Below, piece by piece: positions 33,936 through 45,413 of a stretch of 64,000 nucleotides of DNA (position 1 is its first letter; every line of letters begins with the position of its first letter). This stretch comes from Ephydatia muelleri (Eukaryota > Porifera > Demospongiae > Spongillida > Spongillidae), in NCBI GenBank assembly GCA_013339895.1, contig JABACO010000018.1, positions 1,049,453 through 1,113,452 of the forward strand, given 5' to 3'. A program made the position numbers and the translations under genes. Below the pieces are notes generated by a model, which worked only from the letters and a program-made list of their open reading frames with translations, was not told the DNA's origin and did not search any database.

Positions 33936-35181
33936 GGGAGGCCATACTAGTGATAGGGAAGAACCCCCAAGCAATGATGCAGACACATGGAATGATAGAT
34001 GTTTTATAGTACAACCACAGTTTGTGTATGGCTTCATGGTACACACTGGCGAGTATTCTGTTGCAACACACCTTGCAATCAAAAGGAGACAAAACAAGGA
34101 AGCAGACTGGGGCGGGCACCTCCACCACACCTTCCTGATGTTAGTAAGGCGTGCATTGTTATTCTACCAATGGGTCTGGGGCCAGGTACCAATGGGTCTG
34201 GGGCCAGGTACTTGCTTCCCTAGTGTAATCTAATCACTTGCTATCACTATGCTTCTTCTAATTAGAGTGCATTTAAATTGTTGTGTTAACCCACAGCCCT
34301 ACAAATGATAAATTCACTTTTCTCTTGTGATTAGAGTAATAAGATATTTAGGAAATGTAATTCTGGCACTTATGTTATTAGCTCTCTACAGTTTCAATGT
34401 CTACCAACACACATACCTTGCCCCATCATAAATGAATCACATATGTTGCAGTAAACACGGAGTTGGTCTTCTGAGGATGCATTAATTGAGGTCACCATGG
34501 GAACATGGGCTAACAGGACTTCTCTTGATGCAGCTGCTGAGAATCCTGCACATGTGACACACAAGGAAGAATGCTTGATGCTAATACCAGTCAAATTAAC
34601 CATCAAACCATTACAAACCTTCCATCATTGCATGGTTTTGTTATTCCTTCATACTACTTACTTCCAAAGTTATAGTTTAAAATAATGAAGGTCTGCTCTG
34701 TTATGGCTGCATTATTGCAGGAAATAAATTACTACATACACATCCGCACAAACACACACACATCCACACACACAAACAAATACACACAAACATGTAGCAC
34801 TACAATAGTCAAACTAAACAATGTAGGCAGTAAATGAACATACCTGTGCACTGAAGTGTGTAGAACGTTCTAGAAGCTCTTATGTGTGTGGAATATACAT
34901 ACTTGCAGATGGCCATTCATAGATTACATTTGTGGAGCCAAATACTGTGACTGTTAAACGCATGCACATACACTATGCACACATACACACACATGCACAG
35001 CACACACACACATACACACACACACACTATAATTAACATCATAATGAAACTGCAATGCCAGCATATTAATCTCTCTGCACATTAAACATGCCTAAGTTCC
35101 TCGTGCCCCTCCTCTTACTAGTAGCTCCATTGTTGGCTCCTCCTACACAAACATACCCCTCTCTTACACACACCTGCCTCC

Positions 35182-35432
35182 CTTACACTCACTCACATAC
35201 ACATATGCTGCCCTTACACTCACTCACATACACATATGCTGCCCTTACACTCACTCACATACACATATGCTGCCCTTACACTCACTCACATACACATATG
35301 CTGCCCTTACACTCACTCACATACACATATGCTGCCCTTACACTCACACACATACACATATGCTGCCCTTACACTCACTCACATACACATATGCTGCCCT
35401 TACACTCACACACATACACATCTCGTTTCCTT
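35182..35432. repeat. 31-bp minisatellite, about 8 copies
   Basis: CACTCACTCACATACACATA plus TGCTGCCCTTA repeats almost perfectly. Because 31 is not a multiple of 3, the array is open in all three forward frames. Confidence 0.95.
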
Positions 35433-37756
35433 ACACTCCCTCATGCATCGTAGGTTCATGCGCATGGCTATTACACATGACCTTGCAAATGCACTAGGGT
35501 TCACAATAAAACACAAACGATAGGTAAACTCTGAGGAGGAAAAGTGATAGCAACGTTTGAAGCCTTAGCCTTGATACTTGTGCACCGGTTATCCCATACG
35601 TGTGCTTGATCAACAGATTTTAAGCTAGGCTTGGTGTGGTATGTCTGCCACTGTGGAACATTGATGAAAACAATGACGGTCCACACAGTGAAACTGTGCC
35701 ACCTAACAGTTTGTCAGAAATGGCTGGACATTTGGCCAGTCAATACATAATTTGACTGGTCATCAGCCTATTTTGACCATGGCCAAAATAGGCTGATATC
35801 TTGGCCAAGATCGTGCCCAAGATTTTTTCACTGGGCAGTCATCACAGCCATATAATATCTAATATTGAATATAAGACTGTGCTACTACATTCTTTGTTCA
35901 ATTCTTTTTTCAAAAACGTGCCGTGAGAAACTGTGTCGTTTAACAGCATCCAATTGACATTAAGTGTCCTGATCCACATTTGCGTGCTTCCTAATTGACG
36001 CTCTAGCACATTCATAATCCTTATGCAGCTGTTGTGGTATATGAATACTATTAACAAATACCAATAATTGGTCACCATAATTACATTGCATTGCCATACA
36101 ATTCATGTACAATCGATTGCATCTTAAATGCGTGGAAAATGGTTGATGGCCAGCCACTATTGCACCTAGGATAAACGGAGGTAAGGACAATCAAGGAAAA
36201 TTCAAATGATCCACCTTGCTCAATTACTATATTATGTCACTGTAGTTTGACCTCATGACAGCAACGGGCTTTGCAGAGTTACAAAAACACTGTTAAAAAT
36301 GACCAAAGTTGTGCTGACCTTTAGTTCTTGAAACTTATGGATGTAGGGGCATTGAAGCACGTGAAGCATTCAATACAACATCAGTCTCTGAAACTTCGCA
36401 TTAGATTGAGCACTGTACTTATGTGATAAATGCTTGTGCACTCTTTGCACTTTGCGGTGGCATCCACAATACATATTAATTTGTATGTACTAAGAAATTT
36501 TGTGTAATGTATATGTTAATTTAATAGATATGTCATACTAATAACTTGGGAAGTAATTTCTATATATATATTTTTACCTTAACATTAAATAAATTAGACA
36601 GAACCAAAAAAAATCATATGACATGTCTGCAAAATTATTGAATGTTGAGTTTGATTAAATTTCATTCAATAATTCACACTCAAGATTACGTGACCACCCA
36701 TAATCAAGTAATGGCACTTCAGCTACATGGCTAAAACTGTATGTGGTCATTGGATTGTCATGGGTTCATGGCTTTACTGTGACCCCAGTTGAGGTGCCGA
36801 ATTTTGGATTTTTCGCTTGTACTGTCATGTTTTACAAACTTTAGGTCTAACATTTGATTTTGATTTCAGGCTTTAATACTATTTGCAGTGGTTATAAAAA
36901 TGACCAATAACATGTACCTGTGGACCACGAGGAAGGCCTCAGGCAGCCCTTTTATAGGCCATGTCCTCCACTTCCCGACTTAGAAGAAGCCCAGTGTAGA
37001 GCAGCTGTTGAATGCGATCCCTCGGATGGATTGTTCTTTCATGGAGGTATTCAGCGAAGCGTTCGCGCCTTTTGTAGTTCACGTTCCGTTTCCTTATCAT
37101 AGTACGATGTTAGATCCAATCATAGATATTAGAGTAGATCTATGGTATGGGCGACGTTTACAATTAAACGATCCGGATCGTATGGGTAAATGCGTATGTA
37201 CTCAACTGATTGCGCGAATGCAACAAACATTGTTGCGTAGCGTTATGAGGGGTTCGGAGACCGAGTTCAGTATAAAACTGGTACACCTAAGGAGGGGGAT
37301 AGCCGATCTTGCCTTACGTGTCCCGCGCGTGAGACAATTTTGAGGGCACGAGACGGAGACAACTTACTGATTCAATATTCATTACTTCTTTCAAATATGG
37401 AAGCCGATTTTTAAATTGGAAGACCTAGTTTTCAATACTCATCATAGTTCTTCGATGTACTAGCTATATGATTCTCTCGTGGGCAAGTAGTAAATCGTAA
37501 TGGTGTTGACATAAATGGTCGTGGAATATTGTAATGAGAAATGCACCCAATGACTACCTGCACATTGAGGACAATGTTATGACGATTCTAGGGAAGCGTA
37601 ACCTTTAAAATACGGCGATTTTACTAAAAGCCATGCCAAATGTAGCGTACTAACAATCCCTCATGGGCTAAGCTGAGAAAAATCTGGTGTGCTTGGTATT
37701 GAAGCACCCCATACACGTCTATGGGAAGATATACGGTGATTCGCAAACCGCGAATA

Positions 37757-37810
37757 GTATACATTATGCTGCAATGCTTACGTCATTGGCTCTGGGTACG
37801 AGACTAAGCT
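37757..37810. mobile_element. Half of a hairpin MITE at the 5' border of the MATE-C duplicate
   Basis: Right arm only (GTATACATTATGCTGCAATG through CTGGGTACGAGACTA), followed by AAGCT as in the complete copy at 60840-60941. The left arm is missing, so the C duplication begins at the MITE loop. Confidence 0.75.
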
Positions 37811-38797
37811 ATCATATCATTTTTACAATACTAAAACCAATACCCAATATGCTAACGAAAAACTACTTGTATCCCCAAACTCAAGTGATCATCAGAAACA
37901 ATAGCAATTTACACCCCTTACAAGTGCTATGGCACTGGCCATTATTGACCTGTGTTATTCTCTTCATTTATGGCACAAACAGGTATACTATACATCCATA
38001 TGTTTTCCATTTCCCTCTCAACACTTCTCTCCTAACATGTGGCATACCAAACTCCTTTTCCCTTCTCCTTCTCCCTCCTCTTCCCTTCTCCTTCTCCCTC
38101 CTCTTCCCTTCTCCTTCCTCCTCTCCATCCTTCCTCCTCTCCATCCTTCCTCCTTCCCTCTTTACTCCCTCTCTTCCTCCTTGCTCCCTCCCCTTCTTCT
38201 TCCTTGTCCTCTTCCTCCCCGCTCCCTCCTTCTTGTCCCTCCCCTTTCCTCTCTCTCCTCTCTCTCCCTTGTGCTCCTCCCTTCTCCATCTCCTCCCTAT
38301 TCCCCCTCCCACCCTCCACACTCCCCTCACAGTACCTCACCCTCTTCCTCACTCAATCAATCTTCTTAGTGTCTCTCATCTTTGTGGGCCACATCACTGG
38401 GAAGGCACTGGAGATTGATGCAGCAGGTTAGCACACATGCCGTTGCAGCTAGGTCACCTTCACACACCCTCATCTTCCTCCTCCCCCTCAAAGGGTTGGC
38501 CATTGCGGTGAGTTTGGGTCGTGCCCTTTGACCTGACAACTGCACTGATGCCACCTTACCCCTGTGTCCAGGTCATCAATATGACAGGTTTCTCTGTCAT
38601 CCATGGAATGGGCACTGCAGTGGACACTCTCTGCTCCCAAGTGAGGCCACACCCACTGGGGGGGTGTCCATCCTGTGGGTCATCAGGTGACCTTTTTGCC
38701 AGGCATTTGGTCACCAGGCATACAAGAGGGTTGGAATAGTCTTACAACAAGGTTGGGATACATTTAATGCACACCTGTTACATGATTAGATATCTAT

Positions 38798-38829
<32 letters not shown>

Positions 38830-38844
38830 TGCACACACACACAT

Positions 38845-38880
<36 letters not shown>

Positions 38881-39540
38881 TCTACCTAGCTATATTTATC
38901 CTTGGACTCAGTGTATTTCCTGTGCTGGCATTCTGGGACCTCCTCAATCAAGATCCCTGTGTAGTGAGATTGGTTTGATACAGTCTCCATTGCTATGACA
39001 ACACCCCTGATTTACAGCAGGTTGACTGCTCATTATGTAAGAATATTTTGCACAGCACTGCCTGTAAGTTGGAGGTCTGGGCCGAGCAGCCATTTATATC
39101 ACTCCTTCCCTCTCCCCTCTCCCCTCTCCCTCCTTCCATCCTTCCTCTCCATTTCCTTCACTTTGTTTACCACTCTCATTATGTAACCACCTGTGTGTAT
39201 ATGTGTGTGTATGTGTGTGTATGTGTGTGTATGCGTGTGCGTGTATGTGCGTATGTGTATGTGTGTGTGTGTATTAGTTTATCATTTTGCTAGTTGTGGT
39301 GTCAAAGTACTTGCAGGCTCAGGTGAGGTCATTGTGTGCTGTTTGCCCTTTTGTTGGGGTCACACACACACACACACATTCCTCACCTCCACAGAGTATC
39401 ATTGTGGTGTTCATTGCAGCTGGCTTTGTCACAAACGTGTTGAACATCACCCTGCATGCTATCTTCTTGTATGACTTTGACCTTGGATTTGAGTGAGTTT
39501 TGGTGCTTCCATTTATAGTACTGCACATTTATGAAGTCTA

Positions 39541-39610
39541 CTGTCCTCCCTCCCTCCCTCCCTCCCTCCCTCCCTCCCTCCCTCCCTCCCTCCCTCCCTC
39601 CCTCCCTCCA
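39541..39610. repeat. (CCCT)n tract before MATE-C exon 11 acceptor
   Basis: About 17 pure CCCT units, the shortest of the four orthologous tracts. Confidence 0.95.
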
Positions 39611-40222
39611 GGGGTGCAGGTGGCCGCCATGTGGGCCTGGGGACTCCACAAGCAGATGTGGGGAGGGTGGAGTTGGGAGAGTCTGGTGGACTGGTGGACC
39701 TTCACCAAACTGGCCATCCCTGGCCTGCTTATGGTGGGCTTCGAGTGGTGGAGCAAAGAGGTTGGAATCATTGTGGTGAGCATAATAGGAAAGAAAGAGC
39801 TGGCTGTGTACACCAATGTTGTAACATTTCTGTTCATGGTAAGTTTTTCTCTTGTATAGACATTCCCTTGTTTTTGTTTTGTACCACACAAACAAAACAA
39901 AACACCAATTCCTTCCTCCCTGGGGGTCACCTCTGCTGCAGAATGCATTGTCCATTAGCTTTGCGACCAGTATACGTGTTGGGAATGAGCTGGGTGCAGG
40001 CAATACACAGCGTGCTAAGAGAGTGTTCTACATCTCTCTCGTGCTTACAGGTGAGACATGTATTAATCTGTGGCATTAGTATAATTCACAGTCCTGAGAT
40101 GTGAATTATGCTAATTTTAATGCCATTATTTGTGACAAAGTGTGTGAAGCATTGGTGCTGGCTGTTGGCCTTCAGGGACTCAAGTATCAGCTTGGTGGCA
40201 TGTTCACTTATGATGAGTGAGT

Positions 40223-40305
<83 letters not shown>
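40223..40305. repeat. (TG)n microsatellite in MATE-C
   Basis: About 40 TG units at the position equivalent to 32101 in gene B. Confidence 0.95.
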
Positions 40306-40307
<2 letters not shown>

Positions 40308-42261
40308 TGTATGTGTGTGATGATAATGTACCCTGCTCTACATCCTTCAGGACTGTGATCAAAGGTGTTGCTAAACTGATGAATGTGGTTCCATTCTTTG
40401 TCTTCTTTGACCACATTCAGGTAAACTCACTAACCTTTAATTTACCATGTTGGCTACCTTTTGCTCTTCAGTAGTGGTATCTGCTGTTGTCATCCCTTTT
40501 GCTTAGCCACCTTGCTGCACTCTGACCCTATTTCCCAACTGTGGCTCCAAAATCAGAGTGCTCTCTTTACTAACCCACAACCAATGCATCAATTAACCCT
40601 TTGCACGCTAACCCTTCCCCACAGGGTGCACTCGCTGGTGTTCTTCGTGGGTGTGGTCGACAGGTCCTCGGTGCTGTTTCCAACTTTGTGTGTTTCTACA
40701 TCATCGGTCTTCCCATTGGTGTGTGCCTCGCGCTGGTGGCAGAAATGGGCGCCATTGGGTTCTGGATAGGACTGCTGTGTGGATCAACTATACAGGTAAT
40801 GCACAAGACAGGATGAAGTCCACGTTTTATCATTTCCACACAAACACGCTACTCACACATTTGCACTTTCAACAGAGTGTGGTATTTTTTGTTGTATTGA
40901 TGACAATGGACTGGGAAAAACAAAGTAAAACTGTATGTAATCCCTCTTTGATCCATCACAAACGTATCATGTATGTTGAATGGTCTCCCTAACATTAAAC
41001 ACCAGGCCATCGAGAAAGCTGGTAGGCAAGTAAGCATAATGTTCATCAATGTTGGGTCTGAGGACCAGAGGACCACAAGGGCGAGGTAATGGATTGTGGC
41101 AACTCACGCTGAATGAAGATTAACCCCTCAAAAACCACACATACACACACAATGAACATACATACACACACACACACATACTCACACACACACACTCACA
41201 CATACACACACACAAACACAAACACAAACACACACACACACACAAACACGTGTATACCATTGCAGAGAACTGCAGAGGGTCACACAGCCAGCCTACTGAA
41301 CAAGGGCAGAAGAAGATCAGGGTGCAGCAAGTGTTTCAGAGGCTTGTCCTCCTCCAAGACAAGACTGGTGCTGTACAGAGGCAGCTTCTTCCTCGTCGCC
41401 TCCATCATCCTCATTGCTGGCGGGATTGGTAGCCATTTTAAACTGCCACTGGCTGAGGGTAACACCACCAACACCACATCCTGTGGGGAGGGGTCTATGC
41501 TCAACACCACTGTGTTATTTAGTTCCGGTCTCCCTGACAATGGGGTTGCAACCATGGCTTCCTGCAGCCTCCCTCCTCCCCTCTCCCTTTGCCCTAGCTA
41601 CACAGCATTATAGAGAGATATTTTAGCCATCATGTCTTTTTGTTTTACACGTGTGGACCAGAAAGTGACCAAAAATGATCACACTGCACTTTTAAAATTA
41701 AGTTGTACATTCTCTTCAGCACAATTACCATATTTTAAAGCCGTGTGGCAAGCATTTATGTTGTCTTGCCATGGTTTGTTGAAATTAATTGCAGAGGTAT
41801 TGTGCGAACCGTTTCTCTAGCTAGCAAGACTTTTTTTCTCTTCGTTGATTCCTGCATCAATCCTTTCCACATGGGAAACAGACACCCTTGAGTGTTGCCA
41901 TTTACATGCGTAGGTATGGTGTGTTGAAATATAAATCGTACTTGTATATCGAGTCTCTGCTTCTATGAATACTGCTACACATACACACACATACACACAC
42001 ATGCAACAGCTGCACAGCATAAGCAGAGACATATAGATATATGACCAAATGTACTGTTGACTATTTAAAAAATTGTGTAACAGCATGCAGCACCAACCCA
42101 GCACTTGCAGATGCATTGCATAGTAGAGAAAGGTTTCTTCAGTTTGACAATACTTAACTTTTGTTAAATTACTAAGATTAACACGGACCCCCCCACGGTT
42201 GTATGTGTTTACAGTTACGTCATGTGTGGCTGGGGACGAGGCCAACAAGCACACGAACGTA

Positions 42262-42301
42262 GTAGGATTGGGCGGTGGGGGAGGGGGAGGGGGGAGGGGC
42301 A
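42262..42301 (+). repeat. G-rich tract, quadruplex-capable
   Basis: GGCGGTGGGGGAGGGGGAGG followed by GGGGAGGGG provides four or more runs of at least three G with one-base spacers. Confidence 0.7.
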
Positions 42302-42523
42302 GAAGGTGTGTCCATTACATATAGCCCAATCGTGTGCTACGCCCATACAAAACTACTCTGAGGAGTCTCAATGACCGCAGGACAAACGCACCGTTCCTTC
42401 TTTGGTTGCCATGGAGATACGCTGGCCAATCTCTGCGGCGCGGTCGGGTCCCGATTATGAAAAATTGTCATGAAATGAATAGCAGCTACCCTTCCGCAGT
42501 GATGCCGCGGTTCGCCCAAACTA

Positions 42524-42617
42524 TAGTCTCGTACCCAGACCCACCATGACGTAAGCGTTTATCGCTTACATGTAAGCGATAAACGCTTACGTCATGGTGG
42601 GTCTGGGTACGAGACTA
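42524..42617. mobile_element. Perfect 94-bp palindrome, hairpin MITE
   Basis: Two 47-bp arms, with no spacer and no mismatch, centred between 42570 and 42571. Outer ends are TAGTCTCGTACCCAGACCC. Same family as 60840-60941 and the half copy at 37757-37810, which share the AGTCTCGTACCCAGACCC end and an inner GACGTAAGC. Confidence 0.92.
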
Positions 42618-43009
42618 GTCAAACTAGGCGATACGGTTGGCTTGACCGCGTCCGTGACCGTCAGGAAAAGTGGTTAGTTCGCGAACCACTTAACCGTCAG
42701 CCTATTTTGAAGCAATAACCGTGGGACCGTCAAATATTTTGACGGTCAACTGCCGGTCAGACATTAACTTTTTTGGTTGGATGACTGAGGACTGGGAACC
42801 TGTGAGAATGGAGTATTCATACACCGAAGTGACCATTCGATAACAAGACGTACTCTGACACCGCTTTTCTGCCGGGTAGTTAAGAATTTATTTACACTAT
42901 TTATAGAATACATGTGCCCGACCGTTTATTCGAATAGGGTTTTGTGGATTGGATTTTGTTGTTTGGATTTCATTTGCTGCCATTCCGTACTAGTCTCGTT
43001 CTCAGTCTC

Positions 43010-43337
43010 ACTTACGTAAGCTCAACCTCCGTCCCCAGCTGGCTAACTCCACTCAACGCTCAATGGATCTAGCAAAGGGAGCATCCAACTGGTTGACAAC
43101 TCTACCTATTGATGAGAATGGCTTCACCTTACATAAAGGGGCATTTCGCGATGCTATCGCTCTTAGGTACGGTTGGCTACCATCTAACATTCCCTCCACC
43201 CTGCACATGTGGAAAGTCTTTCACAGTTGAACACGCTCTCTCTTGTCCACTGGGCGGCTTTCCATCTATACGCCACAATGAGATCCGTGATCTAACATGC
43301 AGCTAATCTCATGACAGAAACGTTTCCATTGAACCAC
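43010..43337 (+). pseudogene. Outer retroelement-type ORF, left part (interrupted by the CACTA element)
   Basis: Reads SMDLAKGASNWLTTLPIDEN, GFTLHKGAFRDAIALRYGWL, then a Cys/His cluster (TCTCGKSFTVEHALSCPLGG) and NVSIEPH at the insertion point. Frames change twice. It continues at 54366-54881. The family is common in invertebrate retroelement ORFs with a zinc-binding tail; exact class not identified. Confidence 0.65.
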
Positions 43338-43344
43338 CACAGGA

Positions 43345-43640
43345 AAAAATTGCGTCGAATCATTTAAAAGATTTGTCTGATGATTTGTTTGAGAAAATCC
43401 AATGGCCAATCATTAAATGATTGAGTACTACTTTCATATCGGAAATCAACAAAAAAATAACAACAAAATCATGCAGGCATTTTTCATTTGATTCCATTGA
43501 AAAATCAATAGTTATTTCAATTGTGAAATACAATTATGATTTGTCTACGTATCCCTCAGTAAAATCAATAAGGAATTCAATTGTGAAATACGCTGCAAAT
43601 CATAGCTTTGATTTCGACAAAATCCATTACATGTGTCTTT
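43345..43640. promoter_or_regulatory. AAATC/GATTT-rich subterminal region of the CACTA element
   Basis: At least seven AAATC and several GATTT words occur within about 300 bp (e.g. GAGAAAATCC, CAAAATCATG, TAAAATCAATAAGG, CAAAATCCAT). The right end (54250-54335) repeats AAAATC, and the 632-bp relative has GATTTTGATTTTGATTTG. In plant En/Spm, clustered subterminal motifs bind TNPA; the same role here is inference. Confidence 0.55.
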
Positions 43641-43715
43641 AATACATCACGTGACAATTACAAATGGAAGGACAGCTAGTCAACATAGCAGGGTCCGCCA
43701 CGGTGCCACTTGGTG

Positions 43716-44694
43716 CTATTCCTCGCGCTCACGACGAGCTGCACGAACAGCGCGCGCTCTGCTAAGGTTCTCCAAACGTTGCTGTTCGAAAGCTGTTCGC
43801 TCTTCTTCTTCGTCACTCAGCACACGCGCTTCTGATATCGGTACCAATTGCACCGAAGAACGAATTCTATCAATGCCTTCCTCGTCATCAACGTTAAGTT
43901 CCCCTGACAGAATGGCGGTTTTCACTGCTTTGTCTCGTGCAGCCTACAGGACGAAAAACAAAAGTGAGTACACGTGTTTTTTTTTTTTTTAATCTTTATT
44001 TTTGACGTACGTATGTTAAGCGACTTCGCTTTAGTGCCAAACGGCGCTTTTTCTTCTTCTCTGGGTCAGATTTGATTATAACAGTAGTCCTTCTAGTCGT
44101 GTAGAAATCCTTATTGGTATAGATCAGAGCACATACATTAGTCAAGAATAATGAAATATGAACTAAATGATTCCCTTACCTTGATCCTTTTCGTGAGCGC
44201 AGTTGAGTTTGGAATGGGGTACTTCTTGAATATTAAGAGTGCCTCTACTGAACTGGTCAGCTGTTTTCGAAGATCTTCGTCAAGTTCCTTCCAAGTCTTT
44301 GACTCCATCGCCGCTTTTAGCTCCTCTGCGTGTTGGTGAAACGCATCTTGAAGAATGTTCTATACGACCATAACACGATGAAATCATGGCATTTTTAAAG
44401 GTTATATATACAAACCAGTGGTACGCGGTTTTTGGCTGACTTTGAGGCTTGTGATTTTTCTGCTTCTAAAAGAAGGTTACACAATTATATTAGACTGCAA
44501 TGTGTGCGCGACTTACCGTCGAACTGTGCCACGACATCTTCTATAGCGGAAATGCGTTCATCTAGCTCCTCCAATTTAAGGATCCTTTCTTCCATTAGAC
44601 GTATCTGGCTACGAAGTATTGTCTCTTCTCTATCAGTTTCATGGTCTGCTAGAACAGACTTTCGTGCTGCCTTTGAACTTCTAGAAGTCGACAT
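43716..44694 (-). CDS. Element-encoded coiled-coil protein (244 aa), intact, function unknown
   Basis: Five exons in transcript order: 44517-44694, 44416-44465, 44180-44359, 44011-44109, 43716-43943; all GT-AG, phases agree, total 735 nt with no break. N-terminus STSRSSKAARKSVLADHETD, then a predicted coiled coil (RSQIRLMEERILKLEELDER), a central charged helical part (HAEELKAAMESKTWKELDED), YPIPNSTALTKRIKDFYTTR, a basic patch (DPEKKKKRRLALKRSR) and an acidic-to-basic C-terminal helix (LSDEEEERTAFEQQ, then RARAVRAARREREE). No zinc finger or catalytic motif. It lies inside the CACTA element and starts 48 bp from the oppositely oriented transposase gene. Basic patch plus coiled coil suits a DNA-binding accessory factor such as a TNPA analogue; this is inference. 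I do not recognise the family. Confidence 0.75.
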
Positions 44695-44742
44695 TTTATC
44701 AAACACGTGCACATAAACTGCGCATGCGTTGTGAAAAGCAAA
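44695..44742. promoter_or_regulatory. Bidirectional promoter of the CACTA element genes
   Basis: 48 bp separate the two divergent start codons (44694 minus, 44743 plus). It contains CACGTG and the NRF1-like GCGCATGCG, both palindromic. Confidence 0.5.
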
Positions 44743-45170
44743 ATGCCACCAAGAGTTTGCGCTCAAAAAAGAGTGGGGCTATATGCCTGCAATTGTTCAA
44801 AATGCAAAAAAAAGTGCCGTTATTCTTACTCGACCGTTTGTAGACACCGCAACATTTACGGGACTGAGGCTGGAGAGGCAGACAAAGACGTTTGTACGCC
44901 AGAAACCAGGGAAAGTCTGCAGCTGAATTCCAATCTGGATATGGATGTAACGATTTCAAATGGTTTATCTACAGGTGTGTGGGAAAAGGGCAGCTTGCGC
45001 TTGCGCATGGGGCTGGGATATTAATCTACACAGATCATGGTTGTGGTTATATTTCTGGTACCACATACGTACATGTGCGTACGCGTATGTAGCAATATGT
45101 AATAATTTTTTTAATGCAAAGATAAAGCTGCTACACATACATGTAGAATGGACACACATAAACACACAAA

Positions 45171-45413
45171 CTAACATCTAAAAGGAACCTTGGCTTTGGC
45201 AACAGCCAAGTCAATGGTACTGTGTGTCAATGGTCGTCCTTGTGAAGATCTGGCACCTCTAAGGCACATAATGGCAGAGCGCAAGAGGGAAAAATCAATG
45301 CAGATCTTCATAGATAGAAGGGTGGCAATTCTCTTATATGTAACTGAAGCACACTTACCCATTCCTCCTGATGTGCTAAATACTAGAGGAGTGAATGAGC
45401 CATGCATGTTCAA
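45171..45413 (-). pseudogene. Fragment of the outer retroelement ORF family
   Basis: Minus-strand frame reads SFTPLVFSTSGGMGKCASVT, YKRIATLLS and FSLLRSAIMCLRGARSSQG, matching SFTPIVLSSTGGMASIATTT and FSLLRSSIQCIRGARSNQG at 54600-54810. It sits in intron 1 of the transposase gene, so a related sequence had entered or been captured by the element. Confidence 0.6.

Larger units (their letters stand above)
33451..37750. other. Intergenic between MATE-B and copy C, no gene supported
   Basis: Holds the minisatellites listed separately, a 23-bp tandem pair GGTACCAATGGGTCTGGGGC (34166-34213), a dispersed repeat (about 34325-34415) that recurs at 56990-57085, CA-rich stretches at 34740-35030, and AT-rich unique sequence. 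A 111-codon open frame at 37008-37343 has no recognisable domain. Confidence 0.55.
38333..41613 (+). pseudogene. MATE-family copy C, 5'-truncated pseudogene
   Basis: Exons corresponding to B exons 3-18: 38333-38426, 38494-38507, 38572-38640, 38703-38751, 38890-38968, 39021-39063, 39278-39322, 39395-39492, 39612-39838, 39942-40050, 40141-40216, 40351-40420, 40625-40795, 40876-40932, 41006-41085, 41276-41613. Exon 1 and exon 2 are absent. Exon 7 lacks 21 nt (the MWLNMETLLT region) and its donor is AT instead of GT at 38969. Exon 11 lacks 44 nt (frameshift; removes YAMTLSQSAAPLFLL) and a further in-frame 9 nt. Exon 17 lacks one base. The remaining exons are nearly identical to B, so the copy is recent. 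It cannot make a full transporter. Confidence 0.9.
41614..43009. other. Intergenic, no gene seen
   Basis: Contains a G-rich run (42262-42301), a perfect 94-bp palindrome (42524-42617) and a 10+3+10 inverted repeat GACCGTCAAA/TTTGACGGTC at 42725-42747. Confidence 0.6.

Noticed and set aside
35182-35432. Regular 31-bp repeats that resemble a CRISPR array
   Set aside because: Units abut without spacers, are CA-rich and lie in eukaryotic DNA: a minisatellite.
37008-37343. 111-codon frame upstream of MATE-C as a replacement first exon
   Set aside because: No homology to MATE N-termini, no donor matching the phase of exon 3, no known domain.
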